Source: Chloroflexota bacterium (GTDB taxonomy: Bacteria; Chloroflexota; UBA5177). From it: a stretch of 33,680 bases of DNA. A program made the position numbers and the translations under genes. Of this stretch, positions 1 through 7,533 are shown piece by piece. Position 1 is the first letter of the stretch, and every line of letters starts with the position of its first letter. The stretch is taken from the NCBI GenBank assembly GCA_003244175.1, contig QHBP01000302.1, forward strand, positions 1-33,680, in the 5' to 3' direction. Under the pieces are notes generated by a model. The model saw only the letters and a program-made list of their open reading frames with translations. It was not told where the DNA came from and did not search any database.

Positions 1-1017
1 GCCGTCTACAACCACTACAAACGCGTGGCCGCCGGCATGCAAATCGATGACGTGGAGCTGGGCAAGAGCAACATCCTGCTGATTGGACCAACCGGGTGCG
101 GAAAGACGCTTCTCGCTCAAACACTGGCGAAGGTGCTGGACGTACCCTTCTGCATCGCGGACGCCACCGCCCTCACGGAGGCCGGCTACGTGGGTGAGGA
201 TGTTGAGAACATCCTGCTGCGCCTGATCCAAGCAGCCGACTTCGACATCGCGCGCGCGGAGAAGGGGATCGTTTACATCGACGAGATCGATAAGATCGCG
301 CGCAAATCGGACAATCCGTCCATCACGCGTGACGTGTCCGGGGAGGGAGTCCAGCAGGCCCTCCTGAAGATCGTCGAGGGAACCGTCGCCAACGTTCCGC
401 CGCAAGGCGGGCGAAAACACCCACATCAGGACTTCATTCAGATCAATACGTCGAATATCCTCTTCATCTGCGGAGGCGCGTTCGAGGGACTCGACAGGAT
501 CATCGAGAAGCGCGTTGGGAAAAACCGCTCCATCGGCTATCGCATCAGCAGCATCAGCGTCGACGCCGACAATGAGCCGGTCAACGCCATCACGCCCGAA
601 GACCTTCTCCAGTACGGTCTGATCCCCGAGTTCGTCGGTCGACTTCCCGTCATCGTCGGTCTGGAGCCGCTCGACAAGGACACGATGATCAGGATTCTCA
701 CGGAGCCCAAGAACGCGATCATCAAGCAGTACAGGAAGTTCTTCGAGCTGGACAAGGTGGAGCTGCTTTTCACCACAGAGGCACTGGAGCAGACCGCTGT
801 GCAGGCTCTGGCCCAGAAAACGGGCGCACGCGGCCTGCGCAGTATCGTCGAGGAGACTCTGCTCGAGATCATGTATGAGATTCCCTCGAGAAACGACATC
901 CGATCCTGTACGATCACGGACAAGGTGATCCTCAAACAGGAACGCCCCATCCTGGAGCCCTCACCTCTGCCCACGCGATCGGACGACGACTACCTGCAGG
1001 AGAACGAGTCGGCCTGA
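1..1017 (+). CDS. clpX: ATP-dependent Clp protease ATP-binding subunit ClpX (5' truncated by window)
   Basis: ClpX is the AAA+ unfoldase that forms a hexamer, recognises tagged proteins and threads them into the ClpP peptidase in the cytoplasm. The reading frame is open from base 1 and begins with AVYNHYKR, a ClpX signature just upstream of the Walker A motif. The N-terminal zinc-binding domain must therefore lie left of the window. Visible motifs are Walker A GPTGCGKT (bases 85-108), Walker B IVYIDEID, the pore-loop context GYVGEDVE and sensor-2 GARGLRS near the C terminus. The C-terminal tail is short and acidic. Nothing looks broken. The following gene is about 230 bases away, so clpX probably ends its own transcription unit. 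Confidence 0.97.
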   Translation, partial: AVYNHYKRVAAGMQIDDVELGKSNILLIGPTGCGKTLLAQTLAKVLDVPFCIADATALTEAGYVGEDVENILLRLIQAADFDIARAEKGIVYIDEIDKIARKSDNPSITRDVSGEGVQQALLKIVEGTVANVPPQGGRKHPHQDFIQINTSNILFICGGAFEGLDRIIEKRVGKNRSIGYRISSISVDADNEPVNAITPEDLLQYGLIPEFVGRLPVIVGLEPLDKDTMIRILTEPKNAIIKQYRKFFELDKVELLFTTEALEQTAVQALAQKTGARGLRSIVEETLLEIMYEIPSRNDIRSCTITDKVILKQERPILEPSPLPTRSDDDYLQENESA

Positions 1018-1249
1018 GGGTAGGGAGCATGGTCTCCTCCGACCCACGATACTTCCTGGTCTATGCAGTCCGGCGCGTGAAGGTTTCGCACTGGCTACGG
1101 GGACATCACGGTGGTAGATTAGAGGTGCAGACACGCCTACGTGGCGTGTCCACATGGGGGCGCGGAGCAGTGCTTCTGGGAATCGAGGGCAGACACTCCC
1201 GCCGCATGCTGGAAGGGTCTTTTCGCACAATTCACACGAGGAGATGCTC
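1018..1249. other. Intergenic region with one hairpin (1130-1150)
   Basis: This is a 232-base gap between clpX and the secreted-protein gene. It holds one clear inverted repeat: GACACGCC (1130-1137) pairs with GGCGTGTC (1143-1150) across a 5-base loop. No T-run follows, so it is not a convincing intrinsic terminator. It could be a 5'-leader structure or an operator for the gene at 1250. I see no good promoter consensus; TAGATT at 1115-1120 is a weak -10 candidate. Confidence 0.4.
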
Positions 1250-1792
1250 ATGCGCTCGTCCCGCCTCAAACGATCTCGTCCGGTCCTCGTCGTCTTGGCC
1301 CTCGCAGTGGGCGTCGGCGCGGCCCCACAGATCTCCCGGCTTCCGCTCGCTCTAGCTCAGACCGCCGGGTCGTCGTCGGTTCAATGCCCATCGTTGTTCG
1401 GCGCGGTTCCCACGCCCCTGACCGTCTCGCTCGGCAGCACACCGGCTGGAAGCGCGGCAGCGGTGCCCGCCCTCGAGTGCCGTCCGGTATCGTCCTCCAT
1501 TTCTACTATCTCGAGCGCGACTCTTAGCGTGAGCCTGTGTGGCACCGTCACGGACTTTACAGCTCCCGTGAGCGGCGGCCCCGCGAGCTTGACGGTGAAC
1601 GGCTTGATCATCCCCATCCCTGCCGGCTACGCGGTCCCGGGCTACGTCGCGGTGGGAAACATTGTCTACGTCGTCATTCTCAGTCCGGGCGGCCAGCTCG
1701 TCGAGATCTCGCCCGGCTTCTGCACCCCACTGGCGGCAGCGACCCTGAGCGGTGGTGGCGGGCAGATGGTAGGAAAAGCATACGCAAGCTGA
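1250..1792 (+). CDS. Small secreted hypothetical protein with four cysteines
   Basis: I do not recognise a named family. The ATG at 1250 was chosen because AGGAG (1239-1243) lies 6 bases upstream; an in-frame ATG at 1244 abuts the ribosome site too closely. The 180-residue product has a basic start (MRSSRLKRSR), a hydrophobic stretch at about residues 11-35 and an Ala-rich cleavage region near LALAQ, typical of a Sec signal peptide. The mature part is low in charge and rich in Ser, Thr, Gly, Pro and Val, with four Cys that could form two disulfides, and ends in a Gly-rich patch. It is probably a secreted or surface-associated beta-rich protein. It is monocistronic, followed directly by a strong terminator. 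Confidence 0.7.
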   Translation: MRSSRLKRSRPVLVVLALAVGVGAAPQISRLPLALAQTAGSSSVQCPSLFGAVPTPLTVSLGSTPAGSAAAVPALECRPVSSSISTISSATLSVSLCGTVTDFTAPVSGGPASLTVNGLIIPIPAGYAVPGYVAVGNIVYVVILSPGGQLVEISPGFCTPLAAATLSGGGGQMVGKAYAS

Positions 1793-1798
1793 CAGGGT

Positions 1799-1861
1799 TC
1801 TAGAAGGCTAAGAGGGGATGGCGCACATGTGCGCCATCCCCTCTTCTTTTTACCTTCTAGA
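1799..1861. terminator. Nested hairpin, probable bidirectional intrinsic terminator
   Basis: The inner repeat is a perfect 18-bp palindrome with no loop (1810-1845), and CTTTTT follows at 1846-1851. An outer 9-bp repeat encloses it: TCTAGAAGG (1799-1807) pairs with CCTTCTAGA (1853-1861). The position just after the stop codon at 1792 and the T-run on the plus strand support termination of the secreted-protein gene. It also insulates the fha-rodA-pbpA operon from upstream transcription. Confidence 0.85.
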
Positions 1862-1915
1862 CTATGCGACAAACTATGTGGAGCGTCCTCGCCTTTCCTA
1901 ATGACAGCCCCTCCC

Positions 1916-1921
1916 TATAAT
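1916..1921 (+). promoter_or_regulatory. -10 box TATAAT directly upstream of a GTG start (leaderless promoter)
   Basis: A perfect TATAAT ends 5 bases before the GTG at 1927, so transcription should start at about 1927-1928. There is no Shine-Dalgarno sequence in this interval. The only -35 candidate is the weak TTTCCT at 1894-1899 (16-base spacer). The arrangement predicts a leaderless mRNA for the first gene of the cell-wall operon. Confidence 0.65.
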
Positions 1922-1926
1922 GATGC

Positions 1927-2643
1927 GTGAATTTCGTCGACCGCTTCGAGACCTTTATCGAACGACTGATGGAGCGCACTTTTACGCGTGCCACCCGAAG
2001 CCACCTCCAACCAGTGGAAATCGGTAAGCGAATTGTTCGCGCCATGGAGAGCCAGCAATCGGTGGGCGTCGACGGAGTGATCGTGCCCAACGTGTACGAC
2101 GTCCACCTCAGTCCACGGGACTATGCGGAAGTCGAACCCATGCGTCGCTCTCTCGCCAAGCAGATGGAGCAGCACGTAGGCCGGGTGGCGCGGCAGCGCC
2201 GATTCGTGCTTGTCAGCCGTCCCGTCGTGACACTACAAAGCGAGGACAAGCTCTCCGCGGGCGATGTGCGGGTGACCCCGCGCCTCCAAGACGTCGATAC
2301 CCGGGCGGGACAACAATTCCAGCATACGGCCATGCTTCCCCAGTTGGAGGGACCGATCCGCAATGGCCCGGCAACCCCGAATGTCATCGTAAACGGACGT
2401 TCTCACGCCGTGCTGCGTTCGCCCACACGCGTCGGCCGCCTGCCGGACAACGATATCGTCTTCGACGACAAGCGCGTCTCCCGTCACCACGCGGAATTCG
2501 TACAGCAGGGGACGCGCTGGACGATGCACGACACCGGCAGTACGAACGGAACGGCCGTCAACGGCAAGATCGTGAGGGAAGCTGTCCTCCGACCTGGAGA
2601 CACGATTTCTCTTGGCGGCCTCGAGGTGACGTGGGAGCAGTAG
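1927..2643 (+). CDS. fhaA: FhaA-like protein: DUF3662 domain plus C-terminal FHA domain
   Basis: FHA domains bind phosphothreonine peptides. FhaA of actinobacteria sits at the cell wall synthesis site and binds phosphorylated partners such as MviN. Residues 1-115 match the DUF3662 domain that starts FhaA proteins (RFETFIERLMERTF, then LQPVEIGKRIVRAM). Residues 116-150 form a short linker. The FHA domain follows, with GR at 170-171, SRHH at 185-188 and STNG at 205-208, all the phosphopeptide-binding signatures. At 238 residues it is much shorter than mycobacterial FhaA because the linker is reduced. The GTG start fits the family N terminus and sits right behind a -10 box, so translation is probably leaderless. 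It is the first gene of the fhaA-fhaB-rodA-pbpA operon. Confidence 0.9.
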   Translation: MNFVDRFETFIERLMERTFTRATRSHLQPVEIGKRIVRAMESQQSVGVDGVIVPNVYDVHLSPRDYAEVEPMRRSLAKQMEQHVGRVARQRRFVLVSRPVVTLQSEDKLSAGDVRVTPRLQDVDTRAGQQFQHTAMLPQLEGPIRNGPATPNVIVNGRSHAVLRSPTRVGRLPDNDIVFDDKRVSRHHAEFVQQGTRWTMHDTGSTNGTAVNGKIVREAVLRPGDTISLGGLEVTWEQ

Positions 2644-2650
2644 CCACCTC

Positions 2651-3082
2651 TTGAACGTCGACGACATCCTCCTGGTGGGTCGGGTGCTGTTCATTGTGGC
2701 GCTCTACCTGTTCTTGTTTCTGCTGGCGGCACTGTTGAGGCGGGAGCTGCGCCAGTCAGCCTCCCCGAGCGAGGAGCGAGGCCCCGCGGACCTGTTGCTC
2801 GTCGATCCCGCCGAAAGCGGCCTCGATGCGGGTGAGCGCATTCCTCTCCTTGCCCTCTCGCGCGTCGGTCGTAGCGCGGATAACGATGTCGTGCTCGACG
2901 ACACCTTCGTCTCCACCGAGCATGCGCGTCTGGTGTGGAACGGCAGGGGTTGGGTCGTCGAGGACCTGAAAAGCACCAACGGTACGCGAGTCAACGGCCA
3001 TCCGGTCAAGAAAACCACCGCCGTGAAGCCCGGAGACACCATCGAATTTGGGCGGGTCAAGGGCAAGCTGGTGACCCTGTGA
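2651..3082 (+). CDS. fhaB: FhaB-like membrane-anchored FHA-domain protein
   Basis: The product has 143 residues: an N-terminal transmembrane helix (about residues 8-30), a short linker and one FHA domain facing the cytoplasm. FHA signatures are intact: GR at 73-74, S88 and H91 in VSTEHAR, and STNG at 108-111. In actinobacteria the equivalent FhaB/FipA links septal and elongation complexes to Ser/Thr phosphorylation. The start is the TTG at 2651, 7 bases after the fhaA stop; no clear ribosome site is visible, so coupling to fhaA is likely. It overlaps rodA by 4 bases (GTGA). Confidence 0.88.
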   Translation: MNVDDILLVGRVLFIVALYLFLFLLAALLRRELRQSASPSEERGPADLLLVDPAESGLDAGERIPLLALSRVGRSADNDVVLDDTFVSTEHARLVWNGRGWVVEDLKSTNGTRVNGHPVKKTTAVKPGDTIEFGRVKGKLVTL

Positions 3083-4362
3083 GCGTTCGGTATCGGCCGC
3101 GCTGGCTCGAGCTGGTCCTCCTGCTTCTCGCGGGCGCCATCGTGCTGGGCGGGTTCTTTTTGCTGTCCACCGTGCGCCACGGCCATCTCGTGGCCGGTGA
3201 TTTTCGCTATCCCGCACTGTACGTCGGGAGCACTCTGATACTCAGTCTCTGGATCGGACGTGCAGCTCCGTTGGCGGACCAGATTCTCTTGCCCGTCGTC
3301 GCGCTGATCTCCGGTGTCGGCCTCCTGGTCGTCACGCGTCTGGGAGATTCCCTGGGACATAAACAGGTCTTCTGGGTCGTTTTGGGAGAGGTGATTGCCG
3401 CCGCCATCCTGGTGGCCCCGCGGCAAGTCAACACCCTACGCCGTTACAAGTACACGGGCGCGTTCCTGGGGCTGTTCTTGATTGTCGCCACGATTCTCGC
3501 CGGGACCGATATCAACGGCAGCGGCTACCGCCGGTGGATAGGGTTCCATGGCGTGTACTTCCAGCCGGTCGAGCTGCTGAAGCCGCTCATGGCAATCTTC
3601 TTCGCGGCATATCTGGACGAAAAGCGCGAGCTTCTCGCCCGCGCCCGGCTCGAGATCGGGCGGCTCACGTTGCCCCCGTTTCAGTATCTGGCCCCACTTG
3701 TCGCCGTCTGGGGTCTGTCCCTTCTGCTGCTGGTCAGGCAAAACGACCTCGGAAGCGCGCTACTATTCCTGGGTATCTTCCTGGCCATGATCTACGTGGG
3801 GACATCGCGACCGGTCTACCCCATCTCGGGTCTGTGTATGTATGTCGTCGGTGTGTATCTCGCCTTCCACATATTCCCCCACATCCGTGCCCGCACCGAA
3901 GTATGGCTTGACCCCTGGGCGCACAACGCCGGATCCGGTTATCAGCTTGTGCAGGGTTTGATCGCGCTGGCGGTGGGAGGCATTGGTGGGCAAGGAATCG
4001 GCCAGGGGCACCCAGCGCTCGTGCCCGTGGTTAGCACAGACTTTATCCTCGCCGCCATTGGAGAAGAGCTTGGGCTGGCCGGCGCCGCGGCCCTGATCGG
4101 GCTCCTCCTCTTTCTCGTATTTCGCGGCTTGACCGTGGCGATGCGGGCGGAGGACGGCTTTGCCAAGCTCCTCGCCACGGGTCTCGTAGCGACATTGGGC
4201 ATTCAGACCATCGTTATCGTGGGCGGCACGACGCGACTGATGCCCCTCACCGGAGTGCCGCTGCCCTTTCTGAGTTACGGCGGCAGCTCCGCCCTGGCAA
4301 ACTATGTCATCATCGCCCTCCTGCTCAAGATATCCTCCTCCACCGCGGCACAAAAGCAATGA
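3079..4362 (+). CDS. rodA: RodA/FtsW/SpoVE family peptidoglycan glycosyltransferase (SEDS protein)
   Basis: SEDS proteins polymerise lipid II into glycan strands together with a class B PBP. The product has 427 residues with about ten transmembrane helices. Family landmarks include GSGYRRWI followed by FQPVELLKP, the conserved RQNDLGSALLF (with the Asp essential in RodA) and the C-terminal stretch TGVPLPFLSYGGSS. The start is the GTG at 3079, which overlaps the fhaB stop as GTGA; the frame is open further upstream but that part is antisense-like noise inside fhaB. The downstream neighbour is its cognate PBP with an ATGA overlap. Operon position points to RodA (elongation) more than FtsW (division), but sequence alone does not separate them. 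Confidence 0.93.
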   Translation: MSVRYRPRWLELVLLLLAGAIVLGGFFLLSTVRHGHLVAGDFRYPALYVGSTLILSLWIGRAAPLADQILLPVVALISGVGLLVVTRLGDSLGHKQVFWVVLGEVIAAAILVAPRQVNTLRRYKYTGAFLGLFLIVATILAGTDINGSGYRRWIGFHGVYFQPVELLKPLMAIFFAAYLDEKRELLARARLEIGRLTLPPFQYLAPLVAVWGLSLLLLVRQNDLGSALLFLGIFLAMIYVGTSRPVYPISGLCMYVVGVYLAFHIFPHIRARTEVWLDPWAHNAGSGYQLVQGLIALAVGGIGGQGIGQGHPALVPVVSTDFILAAIGEELGLAGAAALIGLLLFLVFRGLTVAMRAEDGFAKLLATGLVATLGIQTIVIVGGTTRLMPLTGVPLPFLSYGGSSALANYVIIALLLKISSSTAAQKQ

Positions 4363-5792
4363 ACGCGAACATTCGGCGGCTCGGCCTTTTCTTTCTCGTC
4401 GCATTTGCCATCATCCTCATCGACCTCACGTACTGGCAGGTTATTGATGCCTCGAATATGGCCACTCGTTCGGACAACCAGAGACTGACAATCGAGGCAA
4501 ACCAAGTCCGGCGCGGTCTCATTCTCGACCGCAACGGAGTCGTTCTGGCGGGCCGCGTGGTCGATGCCAACGGCATCGTCCATCGCACCTATGCAGATCC
4601 GTCCCTCTCGCAGGTTATCGGCTACGACTCTCCACGATACGGCAGATCGGAGCTCGAGAAGACGTACGACGACTATTTGACGGGGCGGAACGTCGGGCCC
4701 AGCTGGAAGAACCAGCTCGATCAGTGGGAACACCGACAGGTCGTTGGCGACGACGTAACACTGACCATCGACGAGCGGCTGCAACGCCAGGTGGCCGCCA
4801 TCCTGCCCAACCAACCATCCGCGGCCATCGTCACGGATCCTCGGAACGGGGAGGTTCTGGCGATGGTGAGCAAGCCGGAGTTCGACGCAAGTCAGATCGA
4901 CAACCCGTCGTATTGGACCTCCCTGTTCCCGCCGGGGGCCGGAGAGCCTCTCATCAACCGAGCGGTCAACGGCTATTATCCTCCCGGCTCGACCTTCAAA
5001 ATTTTGACCATGTCGGCGGCCCTGGACAGCGGAATCATGTCCCCAACGACGCCCTTTTACGGCATCGACGCAACCGGGCCGCTAACCGTGGACTTTCATA
5101 CATTCCCGGCCAGCATCAACAACCTGCCCGCCGGCGTCGGCTCCGTGGATCTTACGCACGCCCTGATGTACAGCGATAACATCGTCTTCGCCAAAGTTGG
5201 TCTCGCACTCGGGCAAAGCCGATTTCGCGACTACGCATCCCGCTATGGGATCGACAGTCCAGTCCCGTTCGACATCCCGGCGTTCCAGAGCCACCTTATG
5301 TCTCAAGGGGAGACGTTCTCGAACGTCGACCTCGCCAGCACCGCGTTCGGCCAGGGAGGCCTGCATGTGACGCCGTTGCAAATGCTCATGCTGGCGGAGG
5401 CTCAGGCTACGGGCGGAACTATCCCCAATCCGGTTCTCGTGAAACAGGTGAGGGGGCCGGATGGCTCCGTTATCAAGGATGCGAACTACGGGACGCTGCA
5501 CCAGCCGATATCGTCGGACACTGCGACCCAAATGCGCGCCGCCATGGTGCAGGTGGTACAAGGCGGCTCGGGATTCGAGGCGAACATTCCGGGCATCCAG
5601 GTCGCTGCCAAGACCGGCACTGCGGAGACCGGAGGTGGACTTCCTCCACACGCCTGGTTCGTCTGCTTTGCGCCCGCGGCGCACCCGAGAGTAGCCGTCG
5701 TCGTTATCGTCGAACACGGCGGTGAGGGGGCGTTTGTCGCCGCGCCGCTCGCCCGGCAGATCCTGCAGGCCGCGCTCCCCCTGACGCAGTAG
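4359..5792 (+). CDS. pbpA: Class B penicillin-binding protein (PbpA/PBP2-like transpeptidase)
   Basis: This is the D,D-transpeptidase that cross-links glycan strands made by the SEDS partner. The 477-residue product has one N-terminal membrane helix (about residues 8-27), a short pedestal domain and a transpeptidase domain. Active-site motifs are complete: S211-T-F-K (nucleophile Ser), S272-D-N and K418-T-G. The short N-terminal domain resembles mycobacterial PbpA. The start overlaps the rodA stop by 4 bases (ATGA), so the two are translationally coupled. The usual next genes in actinobacteria (pknA, pknB) are absent; lipid-metabolism genes follow instead. Confidence 0.94.
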   Translation: MNANIRRLGLFFLVAFAIILIDLTYWQVIDASNMATRSDNQRLTIEANQVRRGLILDRNGVVLAGRVVDANGIVHRTYADPSLSQVIGYDSPRYGRSELEKTYDDYLTGRNVGPSWKNQLDQWEHRQVVGDDVTLTIDERLQRQVAAILPNQPSAAIVTDPRNGEVLAMVSKPEFDASQIDNPSYWTSLFPPGAGEPLINRAVNGYYPPGSTFKILTMSAALDSGIMSPTTPFYGIDATGPLTVDFHTFPASINNLPAGVGSVDLTHALMYSDNIVFAKVGLALGQSRFRDYASRYGIDSPVPFDIPAFQSHLMSQGETFSNVDLASTAFGQGGLHVTPLQMLMLAEAQATGGTIPNPVLVKQVRGPDGSVIKDANYGTLHQPISSDTATQMRAAMVQVVQGGSGFEANIPGIQVAAKTGTAETGGGLPPHAWFVCFAPAAHPRVAVVVIVEHGGEGAFVAAPLARQILQAALPLTQ

Positions 5793-5798
5793 CGCATT

Positions 5799-5804
5799 TA
5801 TACT
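5799..5804 (+). promoter_or_regulatory. Candidate -10 box TATACT for the hbd operon
   Basis: TATACT occurs just after the pbpA stop codon and 75 bases before the chosen hbd start. No good -35 is found at 16-18 bases; CTGACG at 5781 is too close. The in-frame GTG at 5805 touches the hexamer and would lie upstream of the predicted +1, so it is unlikely to be the real start. Confidence 0.4.
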
Positions 5805-5879
5805 GTGAGGGTCGCCGCCGGGACAGATTCAAGAGCGACTTACCGGCTGGAGACTATTTGCGAGAAGGAGACGGATGGC

Positions 5880-6740
5880 ATGGGTGTATCGACAGTCGGC
5901 GTAGTCGGAGCAGGGCTCATGGGCTCGGGAATCATCGAGCAGTCCGCTCGCTGCGGCTACAACGTCGTCGCCCGGGAAATCGACGAAACGGCCGTGACGG
6001 CGGGCCGGAAGCGCGTCCGGGACTCCATGGATCGCGGCATCCAACGCGGCAAGTTTCCGGAAACGGTACGTGACGAGGCCCTTGATCGCATAACCTGGAC
6101 AACCGAGCTGCGAGACCTGAAGGCGTGTGATCTGGTGATCGAGGCAATAGTCGAGCATCTCGAGAGAAAGCGGCGGCTCTTCGCGGAGCTGGACCTGGTT
6201 ACTGGACCCCACACCATTCTGGCTACCAACACATCTTCGGTCAGCATTACAGCCATCGCTGCCGCAACCAAGAGACCACATAAGGTGGCGGGCGCCCACT
6301 TCTTCAATCCGGTGCCAGTCATGAAGCTGGTCGAGCTCGTACGCGCGCTCCAGACGAGCGATGAGACCATGGACTGCCTTCGCCACTTCGGCGAATCGCT
6401 CGATAAGAAAGTAGTCGTCGCCAAGGACACGCCCGGTTTCATCGTCAACTACCTTCTGGTTCCGTATCTCCTAGATGCCGTGCGGGCGGTGGCGGACGGT
6501 ACCGCAACGGTGGAGGACATCGACACCGCGATGACCCTGGGAACGGGCGTCCCCATGGGCCCGTTGACCCTCTTGGACTTTATCGGAGTGGACACAACCC
6601 TCTACATCGCGGACGTGATGTACGACGAGCTTCGAGATCCGAAGTACGCGGCCCCTCCGCTCCTTCGAAAGATGGTCAGTGCCGGCTACTACGGAAAGAA
6701 GAACGGCCGAGGATTCTATGACTACGCCAATGGCGGATAG
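5880..6740 (+). CDS. hbd: 3-hydroxyacyl-CoA (3-hydroxybutyryl-CoA) dehydrogenase
   Basis: The enzyme interconverts 3-hydroxyacyl-CoA and 3-oxoacyl-CoA with NAD(P)H, in beta-oxidation or in butyrate/acetoacetyl-CoA metabolism. The product has 286 residues. The Rossmann fold begins at once with GAGLMG (residues 10-15). H140 in HFFNPVP is the catalytic His of the family, and the helical C-terminal domain ends in [13 protein letters not shown], the standard signature. The ATG at 5880 is preceded by AAGGAG (5865-5870) at good spacing and matches the family start; the frame is open back to GTG 5805 but that adds an unrelated 25 residues. Its 3' end overlaps the enoyl-CoA hydratase gene, the enzyme of the neighbouring reaction step. 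Confidence 0.93.
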   Translation: MGVSTVGVVGAGLMGSGIIEQSARCGYNVVAREIDETAVTAGRKRVRDSMDRGIQRGKFPETVRDEALDRITWTTELRDLKACDLVIEAIVEHLERKRRLFAELDLVTGPHTILATNTSSVSITAIAAATKRPHKVAGAHFFNPVPVMKLVELVRALQTSDETMDCLRHFGESLDKKVVVAKDTPGFIVNYLLVPYLLDAVRAVADGTATVEDIDTAMTLGTGVPMGPLTLLDFIGVDTTLYIADVMYDELRDPKYAAPPLLRKMVSAGYYGKKNGRGFYDYANGG

Positions 6741-7530
6741 GGTGTCCCCGTTCGAGAACCTGCTGCTGGACCGTGAGGACGGATTCGCCGTCATCGCAAT
6801 CCACCGGCCTCACGTCCTCAACGCACTCAATCGAGCCACGCTGTTCGAGCTGGAGAGCGCGATCGACGACATCGGCCGCGACAGTGACGTCCGAGCGATC
6901 ATCATTACTGGAAGCGGCAGCAAGGCATTCGTCGCCGGAGCCGACATTGCTGAGCTGCGACTGCTCGGGACGGCGAAGGACGCATACGATTACTCGCTCT
7001 CGACGCATCATCTTCTCCTCAAGCTCCAGCGTCTCGACCAGGCGGTCATCACGGCGGTCAACGGATACGCCCTGGGCGGCGGCTGCGAGCTGGCGATGAG
7101 CGGGGATATCATCATCGCAGCCGAGAACGCACGATTCGGCCAGCCCGAAGTCAATCTCGGCCTCATTCCCGGGTTTGGCGGCACGCAACGTCTGCCCCGT
7201 CTCGTCGGGCGAACCAAGGCCCTGGAGATGATCCTGACAGGTCAACACATAGATGCGCACGAGGCGCTCGAGATCGGTCTGGTCAACCGGGTGGTGCCGG
7301 CGGAGGATCTACTCCCGACGGCCAAGCAAATGGCCCGCCAAATCGCCGAGAAAGCTCCGCTCGCGATCGCGCTTGCCAAGCGGGCGGTCTATGAAGGGCT
7401 GGAGATGAGCCCTCGCGACGGAAACCTGGCGGAGCCGGCGTACTTTGGCTTGTCCTTGGCCACCGCCGACAGCAAGGAAGGGACGGGCGCATTCCTAGAA
7501 AAACGTCAACCGATATGGCAGGGACGCTGA
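6718..7530 (+). CDS. Enoyl-CoA hydratase/isomerase family (crotonase)
   Basis: The enzyme hydrates trans-2-enoyl-CoA to 3-hydroxyacyl-CoA, the substrate of the upstream dehydrogenase. The 270-residue product has the crotonase oxyanion-hole motifs [11 protein letters not shown] and [12 protein letters not shown]. The acidic region [18 protein letters not shown] carries the second catalytic Glu. The ATG at 6718 was preferred because GAGG (6709-6712) lies 5 bases upstream; ATG 6730 is an alternative. It overlaps hbd by 23 bases, a sign of translational coupling. The exact substrate chain length cannot be told. Confidence 0.92.
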   Translation: MTTPMADRVSPFENLLLDREDGFAVIAIHRPHVLNALNRATLFELESAIDDIGRDSDVRAIIITGSGSKAFVAGADIAELRLLGTAKDAYDYSLSTHHLLLKLQRLDQAVITAVNGYALGGGCELAMSGDIIIAAENARFGQPEVNLGLIPGFGGTQRLPRLVGRTKALEMILTGQHIDAHEALEIGLVNRVVPAEDLLPTAKQMARQIAEKAPLAIALAKRAVYEGLEMSPRDGNLAEPAYFGLSLATADSKEGTGAFLEKRQPIWQGR

Positions 7531-7533
7531 GTC

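Noticed and set aside
1130-1150. Hairpin after clpX as its terminator
   Set aside because: No T-run follows the stem.
2935-3078. Upstream extension of the RodA frame to 2935
   Set aside because: These codons read the fhaB gene in another frame. GTG 3079 overlaps the fhaB stop and matches the family N terminus.
5805-5879. GTG 5805 as the hbd start
   Set aside because: It touches the -10 box, and the added 25 residues do not match the family, while ATG 5880 has AAGGAG upstream.
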